NCBI GenBank assembly: GCA_964491665.1
Contig: CAZBII010000005.1
Location: forward strand, 1 to 64,000
Direction of reading: 5' to 3'
Length of the DNA stretch: 64,000 nucleotides
Source: Ch67 sp964491665
Lineage (GTDB): Bacteria; Pseudomonadota; Gammaproteobacteria; Pseudomonadales; Ketobacteraceae
The translations under genes were made by a program, and so were the position numbers. How positions within the stretch are numbered: position 1 is the stretch's first letter; each line of letters starts with the position of its first letter. The notes beneath the pieces are model-generated. The model saw only the letters and a program-made list of their open reading frames with translations, was not told where the DNA came from and searched no databases. Below are positions 8,913 through 17,699 of this stretch, piece after piece.

Positions 8913-10364
8913 ATGCCGATCAACTGGAAAGAATACGCAGTCAAACCGTTCTTCGATGAACTGATCCAGACCAGTGGCAAGCCGCGCAGCTATGCCGCGA
9001 CGCTGGCCAAATATCTCACCACCCTGTCCAGCGACGAAGTCGAGAGTCTGCGCGCCGCATCGGAACTGTCGATCAAGGAAATGGGCATCACCTTCACCGT
9101 CTACACGCAGGAAGAAGGCTCCATCGATCGCTCCTGGCCGTTCGACATCATCCCGCGCATCATCGCCAAGTCCGAGTGGGACCGCATCGAACTCGGCCTC
9201 AAGCAGCGGGTGCACGCGCTCAACCTGTTCATCAACGATCTCTATCACGACCAGAAGATTATCAAGGACAAGGTGTTCCCCGCCGAGCTGCTCGCCAACT
9301 CGGTGAATTTCCGCAAGGAATGCATCGGTGTGAATCCGCCGCTGAATATCTGGGCGCACATCTGCGGTTCGGATCTGGTGCGCGACGGCGACGGCACCAT
9401 GTACGTGCTGGAAGACAATTTGCGGGTGCCGTCCGGCGTGTCGTACATGCTGGAGAACCGCTCGGTGATGAAGCGCGTGTTTCCGGAAATGTTCGAGGCG
9501 CTGAGCATCCAGCCGGTGGACGATTACCCGTCGCAACTGTTCGACATGCTGTGTGCGCTGTCGCCGCGCCGCGACGTGCAGCCGGAAGTGGTGGTGCTCA
9601 CGCCGGGCATCTACAACTCCGCCTATTTCGAGCACGCGTATCTGGCGCAGCAGATGGGTTGCGAACTGGTGGAAGGCCGCGATCTCACGGTGGAAAGCGA
9701 CGACTGCGTCTACATGCGCACGGTGGAAGGCCTGCAGCGCGTGGACGTCATTTATCGCCGCATCGACGATCTGTTCCTCGATCCGGAAGCGTTCAATCCC
9801 GAATCCACTTTGGGTGTGCCCGGCCTGCTGCGCGCCTGGAAAAAAGGCAAGGTGGCGCTGGCCAACGCGCCCGGCGCCGGCGTCGCCGACGACAAGGTGG
9901 TGTACGCCTTCGTGCCGGACATCATCAAATATTATCTGGGCGAAGAAGTGATTCTGCCCAACGTGCCCACCTACCGCTGCATGTACGACGACGAGCGCGA
10001 ATACGTGCTGAAGAATCTCGACCAGCTGGTGGTGAAACCGGCCAACGAATCCGGCGGCTACGGCATGATGATCGGCCCGGCCGCCAGCAAGAAGGAACGC
10101 GAGAAATTCGCCGGCCTGATCAAGGCCGATCCGCGCAACTACATCGCGCAGCCCACGCTGTCGCTGTCCACTGTGCCCACGCTGGTGGGCGATCATGTGG
10201 AGCCGCGCCACGTCGATCTGCGCCCGTTCATTCTCAGCAGCAATGTCATCAACGTCACCATGGGTGGACTCACCCGCGTGGCGTTGCGCAAAGGCTCACT
10301 CGTAGTGAATTCGTCCCAGGGTGGCGGCAGCAAAGACACCTGGATCGTGGAGGAGGACAAGTAA
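8913..10364 (+). CDS. Circularly permuted type 2 ATP-grasp protein
   Basis: 483 residues; stand-alone ATP-grasp ligase-like protein. Conserved blocks include VLEDNLRVPSGVSYMLENR, the FEHAYLAQQMG segment, RRIDDLFLDP and LVVKPANESGGYGMMIGP, which holds the lysine and glycine-rich ATP loop, then MGGLTRVA near the C-terminus. All expected ATP-grasp features are present, unlike the fused copy upstream. The family is predicted to form amide bonds between amino acids or onto peptides by an acyl-phosphate route. Its stop codon shares one base with the next ATG (TAATG), so it is tightly coupled to the alpha-E gene. The real substrate is unknown. Confidence 0.9.
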   Translation: MPINWKEYAVKPFFDELIQTSGKPRSYAATLAKYLTTLSSDEVESLRAASELSIKEMGITFTVYTQEEGSIDRSWPFDIIPRIIAKSEWDRIELGLKQRVHALNLFINDLYHDQKIIKDKVFPAELLANSVNFRKECIGVNPPLNIWAHICGSDLVRDGDGTMYVLEDNLRVPSGVSYMLENRSVMKRVFPEMFEALSIQPVDDYPSQLFDMLCALSPRRDVQPEVVVLTPGIYNSAYFEHAYLAQQMGCELVEGRDLTVESDDCVYMRTVEGLQRVDVIYRRIDDLFLDPEAFNPESTLGVPGLLRAWKKGKVALANAPGAGVADDKVVYAFVPDIIKYYLGEEVILPNVPTYRCMYDDEREYVLKNLDQLVVKPANESGGYGMMIGPAASKKEREKFAGLIKADPRNYIAQPTLSLSTVPTLVGDHVEPRHVDLRPFILSSNVINVTMGGLTRVALRKGSLVVNSSQGGGSKDTWIVEEDK

Positions 10365-11338
10365 TGCTGGCCCGTGTTGCGGAAACCTTATTCTGGATGT
10401 CGCGTTACCTGGAACGTGCCGAAAACATGGCGCGTCTGATCAACGTGAACGCCAACCTGCTGCTGGATATTCCGAAAAAAACCACCCTCGGCTGGGAACC
10501 GCTGATCGATATCACCGGCACCCGCGACGTCTATCTGCAGAGCAATGAAAACTTTGACGAGCGCGCCGTGCTGAAATATCTGGTGGGCGACGCCAACAGC
10601 CCGGTGTCGATCGTGTCGGCGCTGAAAAGTGCCCGCGAAAATGCGCGTACCATCCGCGACGTGATTCCGCGCGAAGCCTGGGAGCAGATCAATGCGCTGA
10701 ACTATTACGCCACCGACCAGCTCAGTGCCGGCCTGTCCAAGCGCGGCCGTTTCAGCTATCTCAAGGAAATCATCCTGCGCAACCAGACCATCGCCGGTCT
10801 GCTGGCAGGCACCATGAACCAGGATCAGGGTTATTTGTTCATCCGTCTGGGCCGCAATCTGGAGCGCGCGGACATGACGTCGCGCATCATCGACGTGCGC
10901 ACGGCGAACCTGCTCACCGATGCCAATCTGGAGCTGCGTCCGTTCGAAAACATCCAGTGGATGAGCGTGCTGAAATCCCTCACCGCGTACCAGATGTATC
11001 GCCAGTCGATGCAGGCGCGCGTGCGGCGCGGCGACGTGCTGAAATTCCTGTTCCAGTCGAAGAAATTCCCGCGCTCGATTTTTTTCTGCGCGCAGCAGCT
11101 GGAACAGTGCGTGCTGCAGCTGCCGAATTTCGACGAGGTGCTGGGGCAGATCCACGAACTGATGGACATGGTGCAAAACGTCGATCTGGAAAAACTCGAC
11201 CAGCTGCAGCTGCACGAATTCATCGACCAGTGCCAGATCCAGTTCAACGCCATCCACGGCGCGCTGGTGGACAATTACTTCCTCAGCGGGCGCATCTACA
11301 AGAACAAGCCGCAGCTGCAGGTGCAGAAGGCGGGGTAA
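10364..11338 (+). CDS. Alpha-E domain protein
   Basis: 324 residues, almost entirely helical, starting MLARVAETLFWMSRYLERAE, the signature of the alpha-E family (PF04168). The fusion protein at 5361-8012 carries the same domain at its C-terminus (LFWVGRYAERAE), so the operon holds two copies. The function is unknown; the family is almost always found beside circularly permuted ATP-grasp and transglutaminase genes, suggesting a structural or substrate-handling partner. The in-frame open stretch upstream is only the shadow of the ATP-grasp gene; ATG 10364, overlapping that gene's TAA, is the sensible start. A GGCGGGG/CCCCGCC hairpin (11329-11349) spans the stop codon and could slow transcription. 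Confidence 0.88.
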   Translation: MLARVAETLFWMSRYLERAENMARLINVNANLLLDIPKKTTLGWEPLIDITGTRDVYLQSNENFDERAVLKYLVGDANSPVSIVSALKSARENARTIRDVIPREAWEQINALNYYATDQLSAGLSKRGRFSYLKEIILRNQTIAGLLAGTMNQDQGYLFIRLGRNLERADMTSRIIDVRTANLLTDANLELRPFENIQWMSVLKSLTAYQMYRQSMQARVRRGDVLKFLFQSKKFPRSIFFCAQQLEQCVLQLPNFDEVLGQIHELMDMVQNVDLEKLDQLQLHEFIDQCQIQFNAIHGALVDNYFLSGRIYKNKPQLQVQKAG

Positions 11339-11438
11339 AAATCCCCGCCGGCTGCGCGATATTTTCTCCCGGCAACTTATCTCCTTTCGTCATTTAAAAA
11401 GCCGCGCTTATAGGCGTGGCTCGACGGGTCGCTTTCTC

Positions 11439-11452
11439 TTGATCGTGATCAC
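11439..11452 (+). promoter_or_regulatory. Anr/FNR-type box upstream of the DUF3365 haem gene
   Basis: TTGATCGTGATCAC matches the FNR/Anr consensus TTGAT-N4-ATCAA at 9 of 10 defined positions. It lies about 115 bases before the ATG at 11567, in a position compatible with activation of that gene. Oxygen-responsive control is an inference. Confidence 0.55.
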
Positions 11453-11566
11453 TGTTTTGGCCTGAATTCACCTCCCCTCCCGAATACGTCCTGCAGCAGC
11501 AGTGCAATTGCAGCACAATGCACCTTCCAAAGATCAGAAACTCCGTCCATGCCAGGAGCAATCACC

Positions 11567-12145
11567 ATGAAAAAATCCTTCATCCTGTGTTCGCTGCCCG
11601 CAGCCTGTCTGCTGCTCGCCTTTGGTGCCAGGGCCGATGATGCGGCACTGCTGGAACAAACCCGCGCCGTGGCCATGGCCATGCCGCCCAAACTGCTGAC
11701 GGTGCTGAATGAGGAAATTGCCAAGGGTGGCATGGTGTCGGCCATTGCCGCCTGTCGCGACAAGGCGCCGCAAATGGCCAGGGACACGTCGGCCAAAACC
11801 GGCTGGAGCATCCGCCGCGTGAGTCTGAAAAATCGTAATCCCAATGCAGTACCCGATGCCTGGGAAGCGGCTGTGCTGGCCGAGTTCGATCGGCAGGTGG
11901 CGGCTGGCAGCAATCCCGCCACGCTGGAAAAAGCGGCGACGGTGGAAGAAGGCGGCAAGCAGATTTACCGCTACATGAAAGCGCTGCCGACCCAGCCCAT
12001 GTGTCTGGGCTGTCATGGTGGCGCCCATGAAATTCCGCAGGATGTACAGGCCAAGCTGGCAGAGCTGTATCCAGCCGATAAAGCCACCGGCTACAAGGCG
12101 GGTGAAGTGCGCGGCGCCATCACCATCAAGCGCGTATTGCCGTAA
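11567..12145 (+). CDS. Periplasmic DUF3365 (Tll0287-like) haem protein
   Basis: 192 residues with a clear Sec signal peptide (MKKSFILCSLPAACLLLAFGARA). Near the C-terminus is a CXXCH c-type haem motif, Cys146-Leu-Gly-Cys149-His150, followed by the family's GYKAGEVRGAITI end. DUF3365 domains are c-haem-binding PAS-like folds thought to sense redox state or gases; here the domain stands alone without a kinase or cyclase output. ATG 11567 is chosen over the in-frame ATG 18 bases upstream because AGGAG lies 8 bases before it and the signal peptide starts there. A probable Anr/FNR box lies upstream. Confidence 0.85.
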   Translation: MKKSFILCSLPAACLLLAFGARADDAALLEQTRAVAMAMPPKLLTVLNEEIAKGGMVSAIAACRDKAPQMARDTSAKTGWSIRRVSLKNRNPNAVPDAWEAAVLAEFDRQVAAGSNPATLEKAATVEEGGKQIYRYMKALPTQPMCLGCHGGAHEIPQDVQAKLAELYPADKATGYKAGEVRGAITIKRVLP

Positions 12146-12381
12146 ACCTGGCTAGCTATAGCGCTAGCGCAAAGGAGCAAACGACAACAGGAGACCGGAC
12201 CTTAACTGCCACGAAGAGGCAGGAAACTCGACGTGCGTCCCGCAGGTGCGGCTGGCAAATCCGGGCAAGGTGAGTGTCACTATTGGCGTGCCGGTCGCGC
12301 ATGGCCGCAATTCCATGCCGATTGCGCAGCTTTTTCTATACTCAGGAAAAAGCGCTGTGCTGCTGCAAGGATTGATTTCCG

Positions 12382-13656
12382 ATGCCCCCAACTTCCGTCG
12401 TGTCTGCCCATGCTCCCGTGCCGGTGGGAACCCTCCTGCGTCTGGCGCGCAGCCTGGCATTCTTTCGCGACTGGAGTGTCGATGAACTCAAGGCCATCGC
12501 ACCCTTCTGCACGTCACTTGCCATCAGTACACCCACCCGCCTGTTCCAGCTCAACGGCCTGGAGCCCTTTTCCTATTTTCTGCTGCAGGGCGAAGTCCGG
12601 CTGGAAGCCGCCAGTGGCGAGGTGCGGGTGATTCGCGCCGACGAGGTGGATGCCGGTTTCCCCATTGCCCGCGCCCGGCCCAGCCAGTACAGCGTGACGG
12701 CGCTGCAGGGGGCGGAGCTGCTGCGGGTGGAAAGCTCCAAACTGCGCAGCCATCAGGCGCGCTCGGTGCTGGCGCAGCTGGCCACGGATACTGACGCACC
12801 CGCCGACGAGCACTGGCGCACCCATCCGCTGGTGACCCGCCTGATCCGCCAGGTGCAGGACGGCCGGCTGGCCCTGCCGGCGATGCCCGGCATTGCCGCG
12901 CGGGTGCGCACGGCGCTGGGCAAGGCGTCCTACCGGCTCGACGACGTGGTGGCCATCATCAATGCCGACCCCGCCATCGCCGCCCGCCTGCTGAAAGTGG
13001 CCAACAGCGCCCTGTTCAGCGCCCAGGCCCACTGTGAAACCGTCAAGGGTGCCCTGCTGCGGCTGGGGGTGGAGAAAACCCAGGGCATGATGACCAGCCT
13101 GCTGGCGCGGGACCTGTTTGCCGCACGCACGCCAGCGCTGAAAAAGCTGATGCTCACCCGCTGGCGCCATGCCATCGACATCGCCGCGATCTGCGCCGTG
13201 CTGGCGCGTCTCACCCCCGGCCTGCAGTTCGAGCGCGCCATGCTGGTGGGACTGCTGCACGAAGTCGGTGTCCTGCCGGTGATCCGCATGGCCGAAGCCT
13301 ATCCCGACCTGCTGGAGGACGAAGCGCTGTTCAACACCATTCTCTGCCGCCTGGGGCCGGAGCTGTCGGCCATGGTGCTGGAGCAGTGGGGCTTCGAGGA
13401 CGACTATTGCGTGGCGGCGCGTCACCAGAATCACTGGTTCCGCGATCATGACGGCAAGGCTGATTACACTGATGTACTCATCATCGCGCATCTGCATCTG
13501 CTGGTGCACGACCGCGCGCAGCTGCAACTGCCGCGCATCGACGAAGTTCCCGCCTATGAAAAACTCGCGCTGGGCAAGCTCACACCGGAACTGAGCCTGC
13601 AGGTGCTGGAGGAAGCGCGCCAGCAGATCCATGAACTGAAATCCCTGCTGGCGTAA
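12382..13656 (+). CDS. HDOD domain protein with N-terminal cNMP-binding-like domain
   Basis: 424 residues. Residues about 10-115 look like a cyclic-nucleotide-binding beta-roll (LFQLNGLEPFSYFLLQGEVRLE). The HDOD domain begins near LPAMPGIAARVRTALG and includes INADPAIAARLLKVANSALFS. HDOD proteins are degenerate HD-fold signalling proteins used in c-di-GMP, motility and stress networks, usually without phosphodiesterase activity. The gene is monocistronic: an intrinsic terminator follows at 13675-13713, and the next gene is convergent. An AAGGA sits about 11 bases before the ATG. Confidence 0.85.
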   Translation: MPPTSVVSAHAPVPVGTLLRLARSLAFFRDWSVDELKAIAPFCTSLAISTPTRLFQLNGLEPFSYFLLQGEVRLEAASGEVRVIRADEVDAGFPIARARPSQYSVTALQGAELLRVESSKLRSHQARSVLAQLATDTDAPADEHWRTHPLVTRLIRQVQDGRLALPAMPGIAARVRTALGKASYRLDDVVAIINADPAIAARLLKVANSALFSAQAHCETVKGALLRLGVEKTQGMMTSLLARDLFAARTPALKKLMLTRWRHAIDIAAICAVLARLTPGLQFERAMLVGLLHEVGVLPVIRMAEAYPDLLEDEALFNTILCRLGPELSAMVLEQWGFEDDYCVAARHQNHWFRDHDGKADYTDVLIIAHLHLLVHDRAQLQLPRIDEVPAYEKLALGKLTPELSLQVLEEARQQIHELKSLLA

Positions 13657-13674
13657 ATGCGTGTGCCGGAACGC

Positions 13675-13713
13675 ACAGCGCCCGGGCAGAGAACCTGACC
13701 GGGCGCTGTTTTT
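13675..13713 (+). terminator. Intrinsic terminator after the HDOD gene
   Basis: Perfect 11-bp stem ACAGCGCCCGG (13675-13685) / CCGGGCGCTGT (13699-13709), 13-base loop, then a short run of T. It lies between two convergent genes. Confidence 0.85.
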
Positions 13714-13728
13714 ATCCTGCAGACTTGC

Positions 13729-15135
13729 TTACTTGAACATCGCCTTGAAGAACTTCACCTTTTCCTTGTACGGCGCATAACGCATCGGCAGATCCATGAA
13801 GGTGGCCGACTTCAGCACGCTGCGCTGGTGCGAGAAGGTGAGGAACGACTTGTGGCCGTGGTAGGAGCCCACGCCGCTTTCGCCCACGCCGCCGAACGGC
13901 AGGTTGGCGTTGGCAATGTGCATCAGCGTGTTGTTGACGCAGCCGCCGCCGAACTGGATGTTGTCCAGCACGTCGCGTTCCACTTCCGAGCTTTCGGTGA
14001 ACAGGTACAGCGCCAGCGGATGGCTCGGCAGTTTCTTCATGTGCTGGTACACCTCGTTCAGCGAGTTGTAGCTGATGATGGGCAGCACCGGGCCGAAGAT
14101 TTCTTCCTTCATCACCGGATCATCCAGCGACACGTTTTTCAGCAGCGTGGGCGCGATGTACAGATCCTTGGCGTCGGTCTGGCCGCCGGCCAGCACCTTG
14201 GCGGGATCGATCAGCTTGCTCACGCGCTCGAAATGTTTCTTGTTGATCATGCGGCCCAGGTCAGGGCTCTGCTGCGGATTGTTGCCGTAGAAATCCTGCA
14301 GCGTCTGCACCAGCTTGCGCTCGAATTCTTCCTTGATGGAAGCGTGCACGAACAGGTGATCCGGCGCGATGCAGGTCTGGCCCACGTTCATGAACTTGCC
14401 GGCCAGCACGCGCTTGGCCGCCACGTCCAGCTTGGCGTCGCTGTGCACGATGGTGGGGCTCTTGCCGCCCAGCTCCAGCGTCACCGGTGTGAGGAAGCGC
14501 GCAGCCTTGGCCATCACGATCTTGCCCACGCGCGGGCTGCCGGTGAAGAAGATGTGGTCGAACTGCTCTTCCAGCAGCGCGTCGGTCACTTCGGTACTGC
14601 CCTGGAAAATCTGGAACACGTCCGGCGAGAAGAATTCCTTCGCCATTTTTTCCATCACGCCGGCGGTCTGCGGGTTCAGCGACGACGGCTTCATGATGAC
14701 GGTGTTGCCGGCGGCCAGTGCGCCGATCAGGGGCTGGATGCACAGCACAAACGGGTAGTTGTAGGGGCCCATGATGAACACCACGCCCAGCGGACGGTAT
14801 TCAACACGGCTGCGACCCGGCTGGGCCAGCAGCGGCGTGCCGACCTTTTTCGGCTGCATCCATTTTTTCAGGTGCTTGATGGTGTGGTTGAGCTCTTCCA
14901 TGGCGGTGCTCATTTCCACATAGGCTTCCAGCGGCGGACGGCCGATGTCGGCCTTCAGTGCGGCCTCCACGTCATCGGCGTATTTCAGCATGGCGGCCTT
15001 GAGCTTTTTCAGCTGGGCCAGGCGGAATTCGTAACTGCGGGTGGCGCCCGATTCGAAAAATGCGCGTTGCTTGGCGACGGCGGCGGTTGCCCAGTCGGCG
15101 CGGGAGTTGGGTTGGGTATCGACGGCTGCGTTCAT
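13729..15135 (-). CDS. Aldehyde dehydrogenase (ALDH3 / coniferyl-aldehyde type)
   Basis: 468 residues from ATG at 15135, which has AGGAG about 10 bases upstream; a further in-frame extension lacks family similarity. The ALDH fold is clear: PLGVVFIMGPYNYPF in the cofactor domain, LELGGKSPTIV with the general-base Glu, and NVGQTCIAPDH with the catalytic Cys. The short length and C-terminal end fit the class 3 (membrane-associated or fatty/aromatic aldehyde) group. It oxidises aldehydes to acids using NAD(P)+. The nearest neighbour in the same direction is a crotonase gene 180 bases upstream, so a shared role in acyl or aromatic catabolism is possible. Confidence 0.92.
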   Translation of the reverse strand: MNAAVDTQPNSRADWATAAVAKQRAFFESGATRSYEFRLAQLKKLKAAMLKYADDVEAALKADIGRPPLEAYVEMSTAMEELNHTIKHLKKWMQPKKVGTPLLAQPGRSRVEYRPLGVVFIMGPYNYPFVLCIQPLIGALAAGNTVIMKPSSLNPQTAGVMEKMAKEFFSPDVFQIFQGSTEVTDALLEEQFDHIFFTGSPRVGKIVMAKAARFLTPVTLELGGKSPTIVHSDAKLDVAAKRVLAGKFMNVGQTCIAPDHLFVHASIKEEFERKLVQTLQDFYGNNPQQSPDLGRMINKKHFERVSKLIDPAKVLAGGQTDAKDLYIAPTLLKNVSLDDPVMKEEIFGPVLPIISYNSLNEVYQHMKKLPSHPLALYLFTESSEVERDVLDNIQFGGGCVNNTLMHIANANLPFGGVGESGVGSYHGHKSFLTFSHQRSVLKSATFMDLPMRYAPYKEKVKFFKAMFK

Positions 15136-15314
15136 GGGAGGTCCGCTCCTTGTTGGTGTGGTGAGATACAACCACGGTGACGCACCGGTCGCAATAGCAG
15201 GGGTGACCATTTTCATTGACCGAAAACGCCAGCGTGGTTTTGGCTGACCGGGAAGATGGTATCGGGTCACGTTTCAGGCCGGTGCAGGTTGCCGGCCGGC
15301 CTGATGCTTCCGTC

Positions 15315-16115
15315 TCAGCGTACTGACCGTTCCTTGAACGGAATATCCGCCTGCTTCTGGTTGCGCTCCACCGAGATACGCTGGTTCTTGCTGCCGATCA
15401 TGCGCCGCTGCCACAGTCGCTCGGCCCGCAGTGCCGCACTGTCCAGTGCCCGCCAGGCCTGCTGCAGCAGGAACTTGCCGGCACCCACTGCATCCGGCGA
15501 GCGCACCGCGATTTCCGCTACCAGCACCTGGGCTTTGGCCATCGGATCGTCGCTGACATGGGTGACCAGTCCTATCGCCCGGCCTTCGGTGCCATTCAGC
15601 ACGCGCCCGGTCATGGTGATCTCCTTGGCCACGTCGATCGGCATCAGTTCCCGCATCAGGGCCACGCCGCCCATGTCCGGCACCAGACCCCACTTGGCTT
15701 CCATCATCGACAGCTTCGCGTCAGGGGTGCAGATGCGGATGTCCGCCCCCAGGCCCAGCTGCAGGCCGGCGCCGAAGCAGTTGCCGTGCATCACCGCGAT
15801 CACCGGCACGCCCACTTCGCGCCAGCCGATGCTCCAGGTCTGGAACTGGTTGCGGAACGGCAGCCACAGCTGCAGGTAGCTGGCCATGGCGGTGGACGGC
15901 TTGCCCAGCACGTTCTTCACGTCCAGGCCGGCGCAGAACGAGGGGCCGTCGCCATGGAGGATCACGGCGCGGATGTCCTTCATCCGGCTGACCTGTTTCT
16001 GCGCCGCCAGCACGCCTTTCAGCAGGGGCATGTCCATGCCGTTGTGCTTGTCGGCACGGTTGAGGGTGACATAGGCAATCTGGTTTTCCACCCGCACACG
16101 CACGCGGTCATTCAT
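15315..16115 (-). CDS. Crotonase / enoyl-CoA hydratase family protein
   Basis: 266 residues. The crotonase core is present: VTLNRADKHNGMD near the N-terminus, the first oxyanion-hole block FCAGLDVKNVLG, and the second around HGNCFGAGLQLGLGADIRI. The usual catalytic acids are less certain; MMEAKWGLVPDMGGVALMREL holds one Glu at the expected region. It should act on an acyl-CoA thioester (hydration, isomerisation or similar); the substrate is unknown. A GGAGA motif sits 8 bases before the ATG. It is transcribed toward the aldehyde dehydrogenase gene. Confidence 0.88.
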   Translation of the reverse strand: MNDRVRVRVENQIAYVTLNRADKHNGMDMPLLKGVLAAQKQVSRMKDIRAVILHGDGPSFCAGLDVKNVLGKPSTAMASYLQLWLPFRNQFQTWSIGWREVGVPVIAVMHGNCFGAGLQLGLGADIRICTPDAKLSMMEAKWGLVPDMGGVALMRELMPIDVAKEITMTGRVLNGTEGRAIGLVTHVSDDPMAKAQVLVAEIAVRSPDAVGAGKFLLQQAWRALDSAALRAERLWQRRMIGSKNQRISVERNQKQADIPFKERSVR

Positions 16116-16291
16116 GGGCCATCTCCGGTCATCAGTTTGAATGGGGGAAGGCTACACGCTTGCCGCAGTCGCGGGAAAATTTTTTTGCCGGTGGCGTAAA
16201 CCGGATCGGGAGTGGTGCGTTAAACCGGGCAGAGGCGGCCATTTGTCCCGGCCAAATCCCCCAACCCCGCTTTGATACCAAGGAGAAACCC

Positions 16292-16660
16292 ATGAAAACC
16301 AGCAAGTTGATGATTGCCGTTGCCCTGGCTGCCAGCTGCGCCGTGTCCGTTGCCAACGCCGAGCGTGTGCGCGACCGCGATCACCAGCGCCGTGATTTCA
16401 CCACCGATGTCACCCGCACCACCGGCAGCGGCAAGACCTTCACCCGTCACACCGAACAGACCGCCACCGAAAATGGCTTCCACCGTGACAGCACCATGAC
16501 CAATCCGGCCGGCAAGACCGCCACCCGCAGCGTGGACGGCAGTTACGATCCGGAAACCAGAACCTATACGAAGGAAATCAGCAAGACCAACTTCAAGGGC
16601 GAAACCCGCAACCGCACCGTTACCAAAACCGTGCAGACCGGTGATGATGGCGCGGAATAA
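16292..16660 (+). CDS. Small secreted Thr/Arg-rich protein of unknown function
   Basis: 122 residues with a Sec signal peptide (MKTSKLMIAVALAASCAVSVANA). The mature part is hydrophilic and very rich in Thr, Arg, Lys and Asp, with recurring Thr-Arg-Thr/Lys-Thr patterns (TRTTGSGKTFTRHTEQTAT, NRTVTKTVQTGDD), suggesting extended beta structure. No Cys is left after the leader. AAGGAG lies 6 bases before ATG 16292. I do not recognise a named function. It lies just before the ECF sigma operon and may be independent of it. Confidence 0.75.
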   Translation: MKTSKLMIAVALAASCAVSVANAERVRDRDHQRRDFTTDVTRTTGSGKTFTRHTEQTATENGFHRDSTMTNPAGKTATRSVDGSYDPETRTYTKEISKTNFKGETRNRTVTKTVQTGDDGAE

Positions 16661-16689
16661 TCACAGCGCGGCCCAGGTACAAAAAGGCG

Positions 16690-17298
16690 ATGCTAGAATT
16701 GAGCGGCCAGCCGTTGACGGAATCCAGTACGCTGATGTCTTCCTCCACAGACAACGTTGTCGCTCTCACACTCGATGCGTTTCTGGCCAGCGTCGAGCGC
16801 CGTGCCTACCGCATGGCGCTGCTGGCCACGCATCAGCATGCCGACGCGCTGGACATCGTGCAGGATGCCATGCTGAAACTGGTGCAGCGTTACCGTCATG
16901 CCACGCACGCCGAATGGCCATTGCTGTTCCAGCGCATTTTGCAGAACCGGATTCTGGACTGGCATCGCCGCCAGACGCGCACGCGGCGCTGGTTCGTGTT
17001 CGCCGCACCGGTGAATGAAGATGAGGAAGCGGAAGCCGACGAGTTCGCCCACATTGCCGATCCGCGCGAACAGGACCCGCCGGCATTGCTGGCGCGCGCC
17101 AGTGACATGGACACGGTGCTGAAAGTGGTGGAGGCGCTGCCGCTGCGCCAGCAACAGGCCTTTCTGCTGCGCGCCTGGGAAGGACTGGATATTGCGTCCA
17201 CCGCCGCCGCTATGGCATGCAGCGAAGGCGCAGTGAAATCCCACTATTTTCGCGCCACGCAGGCCCTGCGCGCCGCACTGCAACAGGAGGTTTCATGA
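16690..17298 (+). CDS. ECF-type RNA polymerase sigma factor
   Basis: 202 residues from ATG 16690; an in-frame ATG at 16735 would give 187, nearer the usual ECF length, and neither has a strong ribosome site. Region 2 is visible as ALDIVQDAMLKLVQRY and HAEWPLLFQRILQNRILDWHRR. Region 4 is VVEALPLRQQQAFLLRAWEGLDIASTAAAMACSEGAVKSHYFRATQALR. An acidic linker (NEDEEAEADEFAH) joins them. It directs RNA polymerase to an envelope- or stress-responsive regulon. Its stop overlaps the next start (ATGA), placing it in an operon with a probable anti-sigma factor and a DUF3106 protein. Confidence 0.9.
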   Translation: MLELSGQPLTESSTLMSSSTDNVVALTLDAFLASVERRAYRMALLATHQHADALDIVQDAMLKLVQRYRHATHAEWPLLFQRILQNRILDWHRRQTRTRRWFVFAAPVNEDEEAEADEFAHIADPREQDPPALLARASDMDTVLKVVEALPLRQQQAFLLRAWEGLDIASTAAAMACSEGAVKSHYFRATQALRAALQQEVS

Positions 17299-17699
17299 CA
17301 GCGGAATCTCGGGATGACCAGTCCCAACTGGAACGCCGCATCACCGCCACGCTCGAGCGCAGCACGCACGCGCTGGATGCAGAAACACAGCAGCAATTGC
17401 AGCAGCTGCGGCGCGCTGCCCTGCAGCAGACGCCGGCCAGCACCGACAAACTGCGACCCGCATTGATGATCGCCGCCAGCGTTATCGCGCTGGTGCTGGT
17501 CACGCTGGCAACCCAGCCCTGGCGCAGCGCGCTCTCGCCGCAGGACGGGCCGGGTCAGATCGCCGTGCAGGATGCAGCAGCACCGGCCACCCGCCACAGC
17601 AGTGCAGCAGACAGCAGTGACAGTTACCTGGACGAAGAACCGGACCTGCTGGCCGACTGGGACATGCTGGACGCGATCGGCGAGGCTCCGGATGCCTGA
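17295..17699 (+). CDS. Probable membrane-bound anti-sigma factor (DUF3619-like)
   Basis: 134 residues: a cytoplasmic helical N-terminus with many Gln and Arg residues (LERRITATLERSTHALDAETQQQLQQLRRAAL), one transmembrane helix (ALMIAASVIALVLVTLATQ), then an acidic periplasmic tail (EEPDLLADWDMLDAIGE). This topology, immediately after and overlapping an ECF sigma gene by four bases, is typical of anti-sigma factors. No zinc-binding ZAS motif is present. AGGAGG lies 5 bases before the ATG. The assignment rests on position and topology. Confidence 0.65.
   Translation: MTAESRDDQSQLERRITATLERSTHALDAETQQQLQQLRRAALQQTPASTDKLRPALMIAASVIALVLVTLATQPWRSALSPQDGPGQIAVQDAAAPATRHSSAADSSDSYLDEEPDLLADWDMLDAIGEAPDA

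Noticed and set aside
9176..10363. Long in-frame extension upstream of the alpha-E gene
   Set aside because: It is the shadow of the ATP-grasp gene in another frame; TAATG coupling and the family N-terminus fix the start at 10364.
11400..11421. Hairpin AGCCGCGC/GCGTGGCT with a T-run on the minus strand
   Set aside because: It looks like a minus-strand terminator, but no minus-strand gene ends there; left unassigned.
12151..12168. GCTAGC repeated twice near a TATA sequence after the DUF3365 gene
   Set aside because: The whole segment is not a good dyad and has no terminator T-run; likely chance.
16140..16170. Possible sigma-54 element before the small Thr/Arg-rich protein
   Set aside because: Only the GC side matches well; the -24 side (AGGCTA) is poor.
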